From assembly GCA_910584805.1 (NCBI GenBank), contig CAJUCB010000061.1:1-12752 (forward strand): a stretch of 12,752 nt of DNA. The letters are read 5' to 3'. How positions within the stretch are numbered: position 1 is the first letter of the stretch; each line of letters begins with the position of its first letter. The position numbers and the translations under genes are program-made. The notes below the pieces were generated by a model, which saw only the letters and a list, made by a program, of their open reading frames with translations, did not search any database and was not told the DNA's origin. Below, piece after piece: positions 4,498 to 11,815 of this stretch. This stretch comes from an uncultured Oscillospiraceae bacterium (lineage in GTDB: Bacteria > Bacillota > Clostridia > Oscillospirales > Oscillospiraceae).

Positions 4498-4533
4498 GCT
4501 GAGGGCCTCCTTCCAGGAGATGATTTCCCCTCC

Positions 4534-4542
4534 ATTTTAGCA
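4534..4542 (-). promoter_or_regulatory. Extended -10 promoter of the glucanase gene
   Basis: On the minus strand TGCTAAAAT is an extended -10 (TAAAAT at 4539-4534) without a good -35. The predicted start near 4527 leaves a leader of about 30 nt. Confidence 0.5.
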
Positions 4543-4559
4543 GATACAAAAGAGAAAAG

Positions 4560-4601
4560 AAAGGGCTTCCTCCCCCGGAAAACGCCTGTTAACAGCCCTT
4601 T
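4560..4601 (-). terminator. Possible terminator or attenuator upstream of the glucanase gene
   Basis: An 8-bp inverted repeat AAAGGGCT/AGCCCTTT (4560-4567 with 4594-4601) is followed on the minus strand by CTTTTCTCTTTTG. The 26-nt loop makes it weaker than the other terminators. It would stop minus-strand readthrough before the glucanase promoter. Confidence 0.35.
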
Positions 4602-4647
4602 GTGTGGGTTTTTTGTGCTGTAAATCACCAAAACAGAGAGACCGGGA

Positions 4648-4675
4648 TTGACTTTCCCATGATAAAAGGTATAAT
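4648..4675 (+). promoter_or_regulatory. Main promoter of the V-type ATPase operon
   Basis: -35 TTGACT (4648-4653), a 16-bp spacer and perfect -10 TATAAT (4670-4675) give a start near 4682. The leader to ntpF would be about 198 nt. Confidence 0.75.
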
Positions 4676-4789
4676 GGTACAATAGGTAGAAATAGCATTC
4701 TTTCCCATAGCACTGCCAGGTACGTCCTTCCCAAAGGAAGAAAGGGGGGCGCATCTCGCGCTGATTTGCGGGGTTTCCCCCCCATCCTG

Positions 4790-4798
4790 TGCTATAGT
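4790..4798 (+). promoter_or_regulatory. Possible second, extended -10 promoter of the ATPase operon
   Basis: TGCTATAGT (TG at 4790-4791, TATAGT at 4793-4798) resembles an extended -10. No good -35 lies at 17 bp; TTGCGG is 21 bp away. Confidence 0.4.
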
Positions 4799-4827
4799 GG
4801 ATATGTTATTAGGAAAACGCGAAACAT

Positions 4828-4858
4828 GCCCAACCATGGGCGTCCCCCCACCGGGGGG
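4828..4858 (+). promoter_or_regulatory. Tandem leader hairpins before ntpF
   Basis: GCCC/GGGC (4828-4831 with 4838-4841) is followed directly by CCCCCC-ACC-GGGGGG (4844-4849 with 4853-4858), about 20 nt upstream of the ntpF start. They may stabilise the message or modulate initiation. There is no T-run, so they do not form a terminator. Confidence 0.4.
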
Positions 4859-4879
4859 AGAGAGAAAGAGGGTGAAGCA

Positions 4880-5191
4880 ATGTCGTTGGAAGCCATGGAA
4901 CAGGTGACAAAGGTGGAAGAGGCGCTGCGGCAGCGCAAAAGCGAAGCCGCCGCCCAGGCAAAGCAGCTGGTGGCCCAGGCGGAGCGGGAGGGCAAGCAAG
5001 CCCTGGAATCCATCCGCGCCCAGGTGGAGGCCCAGGCCAAGGAACAGATGGCCCAGGCAGAGGAACGGGCCAACCGCCGGGCTGTCCAGCTCCAAGAGGA
5101 GAGCCAGGAGGCCTGCGCGGCCCTCCGGGCGGCAGCCCGGGAGCGCTTGGACCAGGCCGCCAGGGAGATCGTGAGAAGGGTCGTGAACTGA
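4880..5191 (+). CDS. ntpF: V-type ATPase peripheral stalk subunit G/H (NtpF-like)
   Basis: This 103-residue protein is almost entirely heptad-like helix rich in Ala, Glu, Gln and Arg (AEREGKQALESIRAQVEAQ), ending QAAREIVRRVVN. That is the form of the peripheral-stalk coiled coil that pairs with subunit E and holds the A3B3 head against rotation (called G, H or AhaH in other species). The ATG at 4880 follows GAGGGTG at 5 nt. The frame is open upstream to 4766, but that extension reaches above the possible second promoter at 4790-4798, so it is rejected. As the first gene of the operon it ends 1 nt before ntpI. Low-complexity coiled coil makes sequence-only assignment softer, but position confirms it. 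Confidence 0.85.
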   Translation: MSLEAMEQVTKVEEALRQRKSEAAAQAKQLVAQAEREGKQALESIRAQVEAQAKEQMAQAEERANRRAVQLQEESQEACAALRAAARERLDQAAREIVRRVVN

Positions 5192-5192
5192 G

Positions 5193-7136
5193 ATGGCCAT
5201 TGCAAAAATGAAACGGCTGCGGGTGATCAGCCTGGCCCGGCAGCGGGACGAGCTCTTAGCCCGGCTCCTCAGTGCCGGCTGTGTGGAGATCACCGAACCG
5301 GCCACGGAGCTGGCGGACCCCGCCTGGACGGCCCTGCTCCACCGGGACGGGGCCTCCCTGAACCAGCTGCGCAGCCAGCAGGGGTCGGTGGCCAGCGCCT
5401 TGGAGGCCTTGCAGCAATACGCGGGGCTGAAAAAGGGCCTCTTCCTCCGCCGCCGGGGGGTGGAAGAGCGGGTGTTCCTCCGGGACAGCACCCTCACCAA
5501 GGCCCTGAAAAAGGCCGGGGAAATCAACAGCTATGTGGAAAAGCTCCGCCAGAGCCAGGCCCAGAGCAGCCACTTGCAGGCCCAGCGCCTGAGCCTGGGC
5601 CCCTGGGCCTCCCTGGACCTGCCCCTGGAAACCGGGGAGACGGCCTATGCCCAACTGAACTTTGGCGTGTGCCCCGCGGGGGTTGTGCTGGCAGAGCTGG
5701 AAGCGGCCCTGGCCCAGGCCGCCCCCACCGCCACCCTGACAGAAGTTTCCACAGACAAGGAGCTGCACTACCTGCTCCTGCTGTGCCACAAGGAGGAGGG
5801 GGAGGCGGCGGTGGCCGCCCTGCGCCGCCACGGCTTCAGCCTCCACAGCTTCAAGGAGTTCACCGGCACGGCAGGGGAGAACATCGCCCGCATTGACGCC
5901 CAGCTCTCCGCCCTGGAAGCGGAGCAGCAGGAATTGAAAGAAAGCCTGGGGAAGATGGGCAGCGCCGGGTGGAGCCTGCGCCTGTGCGCCGACCGGCTCA
6001 ACGGGGAGCTGGCCAAGGCCGCCGCCACGGAGCGGCTGCTCACTGACGGTACGGTGGTATTCCTCCAAGGCTGGGTGCCCTCCCGGGAGCGGATGCGGGT
6101 GCTGGCGATTTTGGAGGAGCAGGGCTGTGCCTGGGAGCTCACCAATCCCCCGGAGGGGGAGGTGCCCCCGGTGCTGCTGCGCAACAACCGGCTCATCGCC
6201 TCCATGAACATGGTTACGGAGATGTACTCCCTGCCCGCCTACGGGGGCATTGACCCCAACCCCCTGATTTTCCCCTTCTTCGCCCTGTTCTACGGCTTCA
6301 TGTTCGCGGACATGGGCTATGGGCTGGTGATGTTCCTGGCGGGGCTGGTCCTCTCCCGGCGCTTCCGGCCCAAGGGGGCCATGGGGAATATCTTGCAGCT
6401 CTTGATGGTGTGCGGGGTGACCTCCTTTGTCTGCGGGGCCCTCACCGGGGGCTTCTTCGGGGATCTGATCCCCGTGGTGGCGGAGGTGTTCCTCCACAAG
6501 GAAGTGGCCCTGCCCTGCCTCATCAGCCCCCTGGACGACCCCATGACGGTGCTGGTCCTGGGCATCGGCCTGGGCTGCGTGCAGCTGCTGGTTGGCCAGT
6601 GTATCCACATCTTTATGGGCTTCCGGGACGGGGAGGGCCCCGATGCCCTCCTGGACGTGGTGCCCTGGTGGATCGTCTTTGGCGGCATCGCCCTCATGGC
6701 CCTGCAAGGCAGCCCACTCCTGCTGCTGCTGGGGGTGCTGGCCCTGATTCTGACCCAGGGGCGGCATGAGCAGGGCCTGTTGAAAAAGCTCTGGGGAGGG
6801 ATCTCCTCCCTATACGACGTCACCGGCTGGCTCAGCGACGTGCTGTCCTACTCCCGCCTGATGGCCCTGATGCTGGCCACCACGGTGATTGCCAGCGTGG
6901 TGAACATGCTGGGCACCCTGCCGGCGAATTTGCTGGTGTTTATCCCCATCTTCCTCTTTGGACACAGCTTCAACCTGGGGATCAACCTCATCGGCACCTA
7001 TGTCCACGCCGCCCGGCTGCAATACCTGGAATTTTTCGGCAAGTTTTACAAGGACGGGGGCCGGGCCTTCCAGCCCCTGCGCTACCAGACAAATTACGTG
7101 GACGTGCTCAATGACGCCGGCGAGGAGGTGAGCTGA
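5193..7136 (+). CDS. ntpI: V-type ATP synthase subunit I (membrane stator)
   Basis: This 647-residue protein is the a/I subunit, which forms the ion half-channels next to the rotor ring and links to the peripheral stalks. A soluble N-terminal half with coiled-coil stretches (to about residue 330) is followed by a membrane half beginning near 350 (NPLIFPFFALFYGFMFADMG). The conserved functional arginines are present: Arg555 in SYSRLMALMLA, equivalent to the essential Arg735 of yeast Vph1, and Arg608 in HAARLQYLEFFGKFYKDGG. The length matches the family. The ATG follows the ntpF stop by one base and has only a weak Shine-Dalgarno, so translation is probably coupled. Its own stop overlaps the next start (TGATG). 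Confidence 0.95.
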   Translation: MAIAKMKRLRVISLARQRDELLARLLSAGCVEITEPATELADPAWTALLHRDGASLNQLRSQQGSVASALEALQQYAGLKKGLFLRRRGVEERVFLRDSTLTKALKKAGEINSYVEKLRQSQAQSSHLQAQRLSLGPWASLDLPLETGETAYAQLNFGVCPAGVVLAELEAALAQAAPTATLTEVSTDKELHYLLLLCHKEEGEAAVAALRRHGFSLHSFKEFTGTAGENIARIDAQLSALEAEQQELKESLGKMGSAGWSLRLCADRLNGELAKAAATERLLTDGTVVFLQGWVPSRERMRVLAILEEQGCAWELTNPPEGEVPPVLLRNNRLIASMNMVTEMYSLPAYGGIDPNPLIFPFFALFYGFMFADMGYGLVMFLAGLVLSRRFRPKGAMGNILQLLMVCGVTSFVCGALTGGFFGDLIPVVAEVFLHKEVALPCLISPLDDPMTVLVLGIGLGCVQLLVGQCIHIFMGFRDGEGPDALLDVVPWWIVFGGIALMALQGSPLLLLLGVLALILTQGRHEQGLLKKLWGGISSLYDVTGWLSDVLSYSRLMALMLATTVIASVVNMLGTLPANLLVFIPIFLFGHSFNLGINLIGTYVHAARLQYLEFFGKFYKDGGRAFQPLRYQTNYVDVLNDAGEEVS

Positions 7137-7615
7137 TGGAATGGCTGCAAAGCTGCGGCACCGCCGTGGCCTTTCTGGGGGCCTCCCTGGCGGTGGGCCT
7201 GGCCTGTGTGGGCTCCGCCCGGGGGGTGGGCATGGTAGGCCGGGCCGCCGCCGGGGCCCTGTCCGTGGAACCGGACAAGTTCGCCCGGGCCCTGATCCTG
7301 CAAATCCTGCCGGGGACCCAGGGCCTGTACGGCCTGGTGATCTGGTTCCTGGCCCTGATCAAGCTGGGCTTTTTCTCCGGGGGCCTGCGGACGTTGACCC
7401 TCAGCGAAGGGGCCAGCTTCTTCGCCGCCTGCATGCCCGTGGCCATCGGCTGCCTGATCTTCGGCATCATGCAGGGACGCATGTGCGCCACGGGGCTGGG
7501 CATGCTGGCCAAACGCCCCAATGAGATATCCAAGAGCATCATCCTGGCCATTATGGTGGAGTTTTACGCCATTTTGGCCCTGTTGGCCACGTTCTTGATG
7601 TTAAACCACTTTTGA
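7136..7615 (+). CDS. ntpK: V-type ATPase rotor subunit K, copy 1
   Basis: This 159-residue proteolipid has four membrane helices, arising from a fused pair of two-helix hairpins. Gly-rich helix 1 (GLACVGSARGVGMVG) and the LQILPGTQGLYG motif are typical. Ion ligands known from the E. hirae NtpK ring are all conserved: Leu58, Thr61, Gln62, Gln113 (MQGR) and the carboxylate Glu142 (MVEFYAIL). Conservation of the Thr/Gln/Gln set beside Glu points to Na+ rather than H+ as the coupling ion; this is an inference from the family. The start overlaps the ntpI stop by one base. It is followed after 21 nt by a second K gene. Confidence 0.93.
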   Translation: MEWLQSCGTAVAFLGASLAVGLACVGSARGVGMVGRAAAGALSVEPDKFARALILQILPGTQGLYGLVIWFLALIKLGFFSGGLRTLTLSEGASFFAACMPVAIGCLIFGIMQGRMCATGLGMLAKRPNEISKSIILAIMVEFYAILALLATFLMLNHF

Positions 7616-7636
7616 CCCAAAGGGAGGAAATTTTTT

Positions 7637-8110
7637 ATGGAATACATCGGTATTGCCCTGGCGTTCATCGGCGCGGCCCTGGCTGTGGGCCTGTCCTGCG
7701 CCGGCTCCGCCATCGGCGTGGGCACCGCCGGACAGGCGGCATCCAGCGTCCTGGCAGAGGACCCCAACAAGTTCTCCGCCTGCCTGATCCTGCAGCTGCT
7801 CCCCGGCACCCAGGGCCTGTACGGCCTGGTGGCCTGGTTCTTCGCCCTGCTGAAGCTGGGCTTCTTCGCCGGGGAAATCGACTTCAACCTGTCCCTGCAA
7901 ATGGGGCTGATGTACTTTGCCGCCTGCCTGCCCATGGCCCTGGGGGGCCTGCTCTCCGCCATCGCCCAGGGGCGCTGCGCCGCCGACGGGGCCCGGCTCA
8001 TTGCCAAGCGGCCGGAAGAGCTGTCCAAGGCCATCATCATGGCCATCATGGTGGAATTCTATGCCATCCTCTCCCTCCTGGCCACCTTCCTGATGGTCAA
8101 CGGCCTTTGA
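7637..8110 (+). CDS. ntpK: V-type ATPase rotor subunit K, copy 2
   Basis: This 157-residue tandem paralogue of copy 1 has the same four-helix layout and the same ligand set: Leu55, Thr58, Gln59 (LLPGTQGLYG), Gln111 (AQGR) and Glu140 (MVEFYAIL). The two copies are similar along their whole length; clear differences cluster in the extreme N-terminus, the loop after helix 1 and the segment between the two hairpins (about 78-90). Unlike copy 1, it has a strong independent Shine-Dalgarno (GGGAGG) followed by a T-run before the ATG, suggesting higher translation, as a ring subunit present in about ten copies requires. Whether the ring is mixed or the copies alternate with conditions cannot be read from sequence. 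Confidence 0.93.
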   Translation: MEYIGIALAFIGAALAVGLSCAGSAIGVGTAGQAASSVLAEDPNKFSACLILQLLPGTQGLYGLVAWFFALLKLGFFAGEIDFNLSLQMGLMYFAACLPMALGGLLSAIAQGRCAADGARLIAKRPEELSKAIIMAIMVEFYAILSLLATFLMVNGL

Positions 8111-8129
8111 GCCCCGATGAGGGAATGCT

Positions 8130-8726
8130 ATGAACGGGATAGATAAGATCAAGCAACGCATCACCCAGGAGGTCCAGGGGGAGATCGCCGCCTTGGAGGC
8201 CCAGGCCAAAGCCCAGGCCTCCGGCATCACCGACCGCTACGCCGCCCAGGCAAAGGCCCTGGCGGATGAGATCACCACCCGGGGGGCCGCCGCCGCCCGG
8301 GAGCGGGAGGAACGCCTGGTGAGCATGGCCCACATGGAGGCCAAAAAGGCCCAGCTGGCGGTGAAGCAGGAGCTGTTGGAGGAGGCCTTCCGCCTGGCCC
8401 TGGAAACCCTCTGCACCCTGCCGGAGAAGGAGTATACAGCCCTGCTCACGGCGCTCACCGTCCAGGCGGCCCGCAGCGGCCGGGAGGCGGTGCTCCTCTC
8501 CCCCAAGGACCGGGAGACGGTGGGGGAGGCCGTGGTGCGCCAGGCCAACGCCCGGCTCAAAAACGGCCAGCTCACCCTGGCCCAGGAGACCCGCCCCATC
8601 CGGGGGGGTGTGATCCTCAGCGACGGGGCGGTGGAGGTCAACGGCAGCTTCGAGACCATCCTGCGCCTGGAACGGCCCAGGATGGCCAAGGACATTGCCG
8701 GCATCCTCTTCCCCCAGGAGGACTGA
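8130..8726 (+). CDS. ntpE: V-type ATPase subunit E (peripheral stalk)
   Basis: This 198-residue protein has the usual subunit E length. The N-terminal half (to about residue 95) is a long Ala/Glu/Gln-rich helix that pairs with the NtpF coiled coil. The C-terminal globular domain contains IRGGVILSDGAVEVNGSFE, the characteristic subunit E signature (GG-D-G-I-VN-T/S-FE). It binds the top of the A3B3 head. The ATG at 8130 follows GAGGG at 6 nt and lies 19 nt after the second ntpK. It ends 3 nt before ntpC. Confidence 0.93.
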   Translation: MNGIDKIKQRITQEVQGEIAALEAQAKAQASGITDRYAAQAKALADEITTRGAAAAREREERLVSMAHMEAKKAQLAVKQELLEEAFRLALETLCTLPEKEYTALLTALTVQAARSGREAVLLSPKDRETVGEAVVRQANARLKNGQLTLAQETRPIRGGVILSDGAVEVNGSFETILRLERPRMAKDIAGILFPQED

Positions 8727-8729
8727 GCC

Positions 8730-9719
8730 GTGAAGCCATATGATTACCTCTTCCTCTCCACCCGGGTGCGCGCCCTGGAGGGGAGCCTGCTCACAGGGGA
8801 GCGCATGGGGCGGATGCTAGAGGCCCCCAATGACCAGGAGGCCCTAGAGGTGCTGCGGGAGTGCGGCTATGGCAGCCTCCCGCCCCCCACCAACCAGGGG
8901 ATTGACCAGCTCCTGGCCCAGCAGCGCCAGGCAGTATTGGAGGACGTGGCGGTCTTTGCCCCGGACCCGGAGGTGGTGGCGCTGTTCCGCCTGCGGTATG
9001 ACTACCACAACGCCAAGGTGCTCCTGAAAGCCCAGGCCCTGGGCACCGACGCCAGCCATCTGCTCCTGGACCTGGGGCGGGTGCCCAAGGGGGTGCTGGA
9101 AGAACAGCTGCGCGGCGGGACCCTGGCTGGCCTGCCCGCCATGTTCCACGCCGCCGTGGAGGAGGCCCGGGAGGTGCTCAACACCACCCAGGACCCCCAG
9201 CGCTCGGACTTCATCCTGGACCGGGCCTATTACCAGGAGTTAGACCAGTTGGCCCGGGACAGCGGCAGCAGCTTCCTCCAAGGCTACGTCCGCTGCCTGG
9301 TGGACGCCGCCAACCTCCGGGCCGTGGTGCGTACCCGGCGCATGGGGAAGGGCGACGCCTTTCTCCGGGGGGTGCTCTTCCCCGGGGGGGACATGGACCT
9401 GCGGCGCATCCTGGCCGCCGTGGACAGCGGCACCCCTTTGGCGGAGCTATACAGCACCAGCTTCCTGGGCCAGGCGGCCCAGGAGGCGGACCAGGTGCTG
9501 GAAGGCGGGAGCCTGACCCGCTTTGAAAAGGCCTGCGACGACGCCGTCACCGGGTATTTGGCCCAAGCCAAGTACATCGCCTTCGGGGATGCCCCGGTGG
9601 TGGCCTATCTGGCGGCCAAAGAGAACGAGTTTACCGCCGTGCGCATCATCATGAGCGGCCGCATGGCGGGGTTGGATACGGAGACCATCCGGGAAAGGCT
9701 GCGTGAGGCCTATGTCTAG
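8730..9719 (+). CDS. ntpC: V-type ATPase subunit C (central stalk, d-like)
   Basis: This 329-residue all-helical protein has the length of NtpC, the funnel-shaped subunit that couples the K ring to the rotating shaft. Family features are the N-terminal YLFLSTRVRALEG, YHNAKVLLKAQALG near residue 93, the LVDAANLRAVVR helix near 190 and the C-terminal AAKENEFTAVRIIMSGRMAG near 295 to 315. The start is GTG, set by AGGAGG inside the 3' end of ntpE at about 8 nt. The stop overlaps the ntpG start by 8 nt. Confidence 0.92.
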   Translation: MKPYDYLFLSTRVRALEGSLLTGERMGRMLEAPNDQEALEVLRECGYGSLPPPTNQGIDQLLAQQRQAVLEDVAVFAPDPEVVALFRLRYDYHNAKVLLKAQALGTDASHLLLDLGRVPKGVLEEQLRGGTLAGLPAMFHAAVEEAREVLNTTQDPQRSDFILDRAYYQELDQLARDSGSSFLQGYVRCLVDAANLRAVVRTRRMGKGDAFLRGVLFPGGDMDLRRILAAVDSGTPLAELYSTSFLGQAAQEADQVLEGGSLTRFEKACDDAVTGYLAQAKYIAFGDAPVVAYLAAKENEFTAVRIIMSGRMAGLDTETIRERLREAYV

Positions 9720-10026
9720 CAACAAGATCGCCGTGGTGGGGGACCGGGACAGCGTCCTGGGCTTCAAGGCCCTGGGCCTGGAGGTGTTCCCCGCCCAGGC
9801 CGGGGAGGAGGCCAAGCCCATCCTCCGGCAGCTGGCCAAGGAGGACTACGGCATTGTCTACCTCACCGAACAGTTGGCGCTGCAGCTCCCGGAGGAGCTG
9901 CAGCGGTATCAAGATGCCCTGACCCCGGCTATCATCCTCATTCCTGGCAAGGAAGGCCCCCTGGGCCTGGGGATGGCGCAGGTGAAGCGCTGTGTAGAAC
10001 GCGCGGTAGGGGCGGATATTTTGTGA
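9712..10026 (+). CDS. ntpG: V-type ATPase subunit F (central shaft; NtpG of E. hirae)
   Basis: This 104-residue protein begins MSSNKIAVVGDRDSVLGFKA, the standard start of the subunit F family, followed by the conserved YGIVYLTEQLA and IILIPGKEGPLGLGMAQVK segments. It is a Rossmann-like small subunit that binds the D shaft and may regulate hydrolysis. ATG 9712 is chosen because the family starts just before KIAVVGD. A GTG at 9703 in frame would add three residues and cannot be excluded. It overlaps the end of ntpC (ATGTCTAG), implying coupled translation. It is followed by ntpA after 13 nt. Confidence 0.92.
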   Translation: MSSNKIAVVGDRDSVLGFKALGLEVFPAQAGEEAKPILRQLAKEDYGIVYLTEQLALQLPEELQRYQDALTPAIILIPGKEGPLGLGMAQVKRCVERAVGADIL

Positions 10027-10039
10027 ATGGAGGAAGTTT

Positions 10040-11815
10040 ATGGGAACCATCGTAAAAGTCTCCGGCCCCCTGGTGGTGGCCACCGGCCTGGCCGACGCCA
10101 ACATGGCCGACGTGGTCCGGGTGGGGGAGCAGCGCCTCATTGGCGAAGTCCTCACCATGACCGGTGACACCGCCTCCATCCAGGTCTATGAGGAGACCTC
10201 CGGCCTGGGGCCCGGCGCCCAGGTCACCACCACCGGGGCCCCCATGTCCGTGGAGCTGGGGCCGGGGATCATTGAAAATATCTATGACGGCATCCAGCGC
10301 CCCCTGGGGGAAATCCTCAAAAAAGTCCAGGGCAACAGCCTCCCCCGTGGGGTGGAGGTGCCCTCCCTGGACCGGGAGAAAACCTGGCGCTTCAAGCCCA
10401 CCGTGGCGGAGGGGGACCCGGTGGAGGGGGGCGACGTCATCGGCACCGTCCGGGAGACCAGCGTGGTGCTCCACAAAATCATGGTGCCCCCCAACCTGAA
10501 GGGGACCATTGAGAGCATCCAGTCCGGCTCCTTTACCGTCCTGGACACGGTGGCGGTGCTGGTGGACGACCAGGGGACACGCCATCCCCTGACCCTGATG
10601 CAAAAATGGCCCGTCCGGGTAGGGCGGCCCTACCGGCACAAATACCCCCCAAAAACACCCCTGCTCACCGGGCAGCGGATTGTGGACACCCTGTTCCCCA
10701 TCGCCAAGGGGGGCACCGCGGCCATCCCCGGCCCCTTCGGCTCCGGGAAAACCGTCATGCAGCACGCCCTGGCTAAGTGGTCGGACGTGGACATCGTGGT
10801 CTACATCGGCTGCGGGGAGCGGGGCAACGAGATGACCGATGTGCTCCGGGAGTTCCCAGAGCTGGTGGACCCCCGCACCGGGGAGTCCTTGATGAAGCGC
10901 ACGGTGCTCATCGCCAACACCTCGGACATGCCCGTGGCCGCCCGGGAGGCCTCCATTTACACCGGGATCACCATTGCGGAGTACTTCCGGGATATGGGCT
11001 ATGACGTGGCGGTGATTGCCGACTCCACCTCCCGCTGGGCGGAGGCCTTGCGGGAGATGTCCGGCCGCCTGGAAGAGATGCCCGGCGAAGAGGGCTACCC
11101 CGCCTACCTCTCCTCCCGGCTGGCGCAGTTCTATGAGCGGGCGGGGACGGTGGCCTGCCTGGGCTCCGGGGAGGAGCGCCGGGGCTCCCTCACCGCCGTG
11201 GGGGCGGTGTCCCCGCCGGGGGGCGACCTGTCCGAGCCGGTGGCCCAGGCCACCATGCGCATCGTGAAGGTGTTCTGGGCCCTGGATGCCTCCCTGGCCT
11301 ACCGCCGCCACTTCCCCGCCATCAACTGGCTGAACTCCTATTCCCTGTACCTGGAATCCCTCAAACCCTGGTACGACGAGAATTTGGGGAAGCAGTTTAT
11401 GGAAAAGCGGGACAAATCCATGGCCATCCTCCAGGAGGAGGCCAGCTTGAATGAAATCGTCCAGCTGGTGGGCAAGGACTCCCTCTCCCCAGGGGACCAG
11501 CTCACCCTGGAAACCGCCAAGATGATCCGGGAGGACTTCCTCCAACAGAACGGCTTCTTGGAGGTGGACTGGTATTCCAGCTACGACCGCCAGGACAAAA
11601 TGCTGGGGATGATCCTGGACTATGACCGGCTCTGCCGGGGGGCCATTGCCCGGGGCGCCGAGGCCGGGCCCCTGTTTGAAATCCCCTTCCGGGAGCGCAT
11701 CGGCCGGGCCAAGAGCGTGCCCGACGAGGAATATCCCGCCGTGTTCCTAACCATGGCCGGGGAACTGGAAGCCCAGATCGAGGCCGTGCTGGCCCAGGGA
11801 GGTGCTGAGGAATGA
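10040..11815 (+). CDS. ntpA: V-type ATP synthase catalytic subunit A
   Basis: This 591-residue protein is the full length of the catalytic subunit. The N-terminal beta barrel starts GTIVKVSGPLVVATGL. The A-specific non-homologous insertion is at about 115-190. The P-loop GPFGSGKT is at 231-238 (Lys237, Thr238), the catalytic Glu260 lies in GERGNE, and the Walker B-type strand VAVIADSTSRWAE places Asp328. EMPGEEGYPAYLSSRLAQFYERAG follows. All catalytic residues are present, so the enzyme should be active. The ATG is preceded by GGAGGA. The stop overlaps ntpB in ATGA, the usual A-B coupling that balances the 3:3 head. It acts in the cytosol on the A3B3 hexamer, splitting ATP to drive ion export or the reverse. 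Confidence 0.97.
   Translation: MGTIVKVSGPLVVATGLADANMADVVRVGEQRLIGEVLTMTGDTASIQVYEETSGLGPGAQVTTTGAPMSVELGPGIIENIYDGIQRPLGEILKKVQGNSLPRGVEVPSLDREKTWRFKPTVAEGDPVEGGDVIGTVRETSVVLHKIMVPPNLKGTIESIQSGSFTVLDTVAVLVDDQGTRHPLTLMQKWPVRVGRPYRHKYPPKTPLLTGQRIVDTLFPIAKGGTAAIPGPFGSGKTVMQHALAKWSDVDIVVYIGCGERGNEMTDVLREFPELVDPRTGESLMKRTVLIANTSDMPVAAREASIYTGITIAEYFRDMGYDVAVIADSTSRWAEALREMSGRLEEMPGEEGYPAYLSSRLAQFYERAGTVACLGSGEERRGSLTAVGAVSPPGGDLSEPVAQATMRIVKVFWALDASLAYRRHFPAINWLNSYSLYLESLKPWYDENLGKQFMEKRDKSMAILQEEASLNEIVQLVGKDSLSPGDQLTLETAKMIREDFLQQNGFLEVDWYSSYDRQDKMLGMILDYDRLCRGAIARGAEAGPLFEIPFRERIGRAKSVPDEEYPAVFLTMAGELEAQIEAVLAQGGAEE

Noticed and set aside
4766..4879. Upstream extension of the ntpF frame
   Set aside because: It would start above the possible second promoter at 4790-4798, reads through leader hairpins and has no family similarity; ATG 4880 has a good Shine-Dalgarno.
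5256..6767. 503-codon minus-strand open frame opposite ntpI
   Set aside because: Antisense shadow of a high-GC gene; Gln/His/Gly/Pro-rich composition and no ribosome binding site context.
9938..11545. 535-codon minus-strand open frame opposite ntpA
   Set aside because: Same kind of shadow; ntpA on the plus strand carries every catalytic motif.
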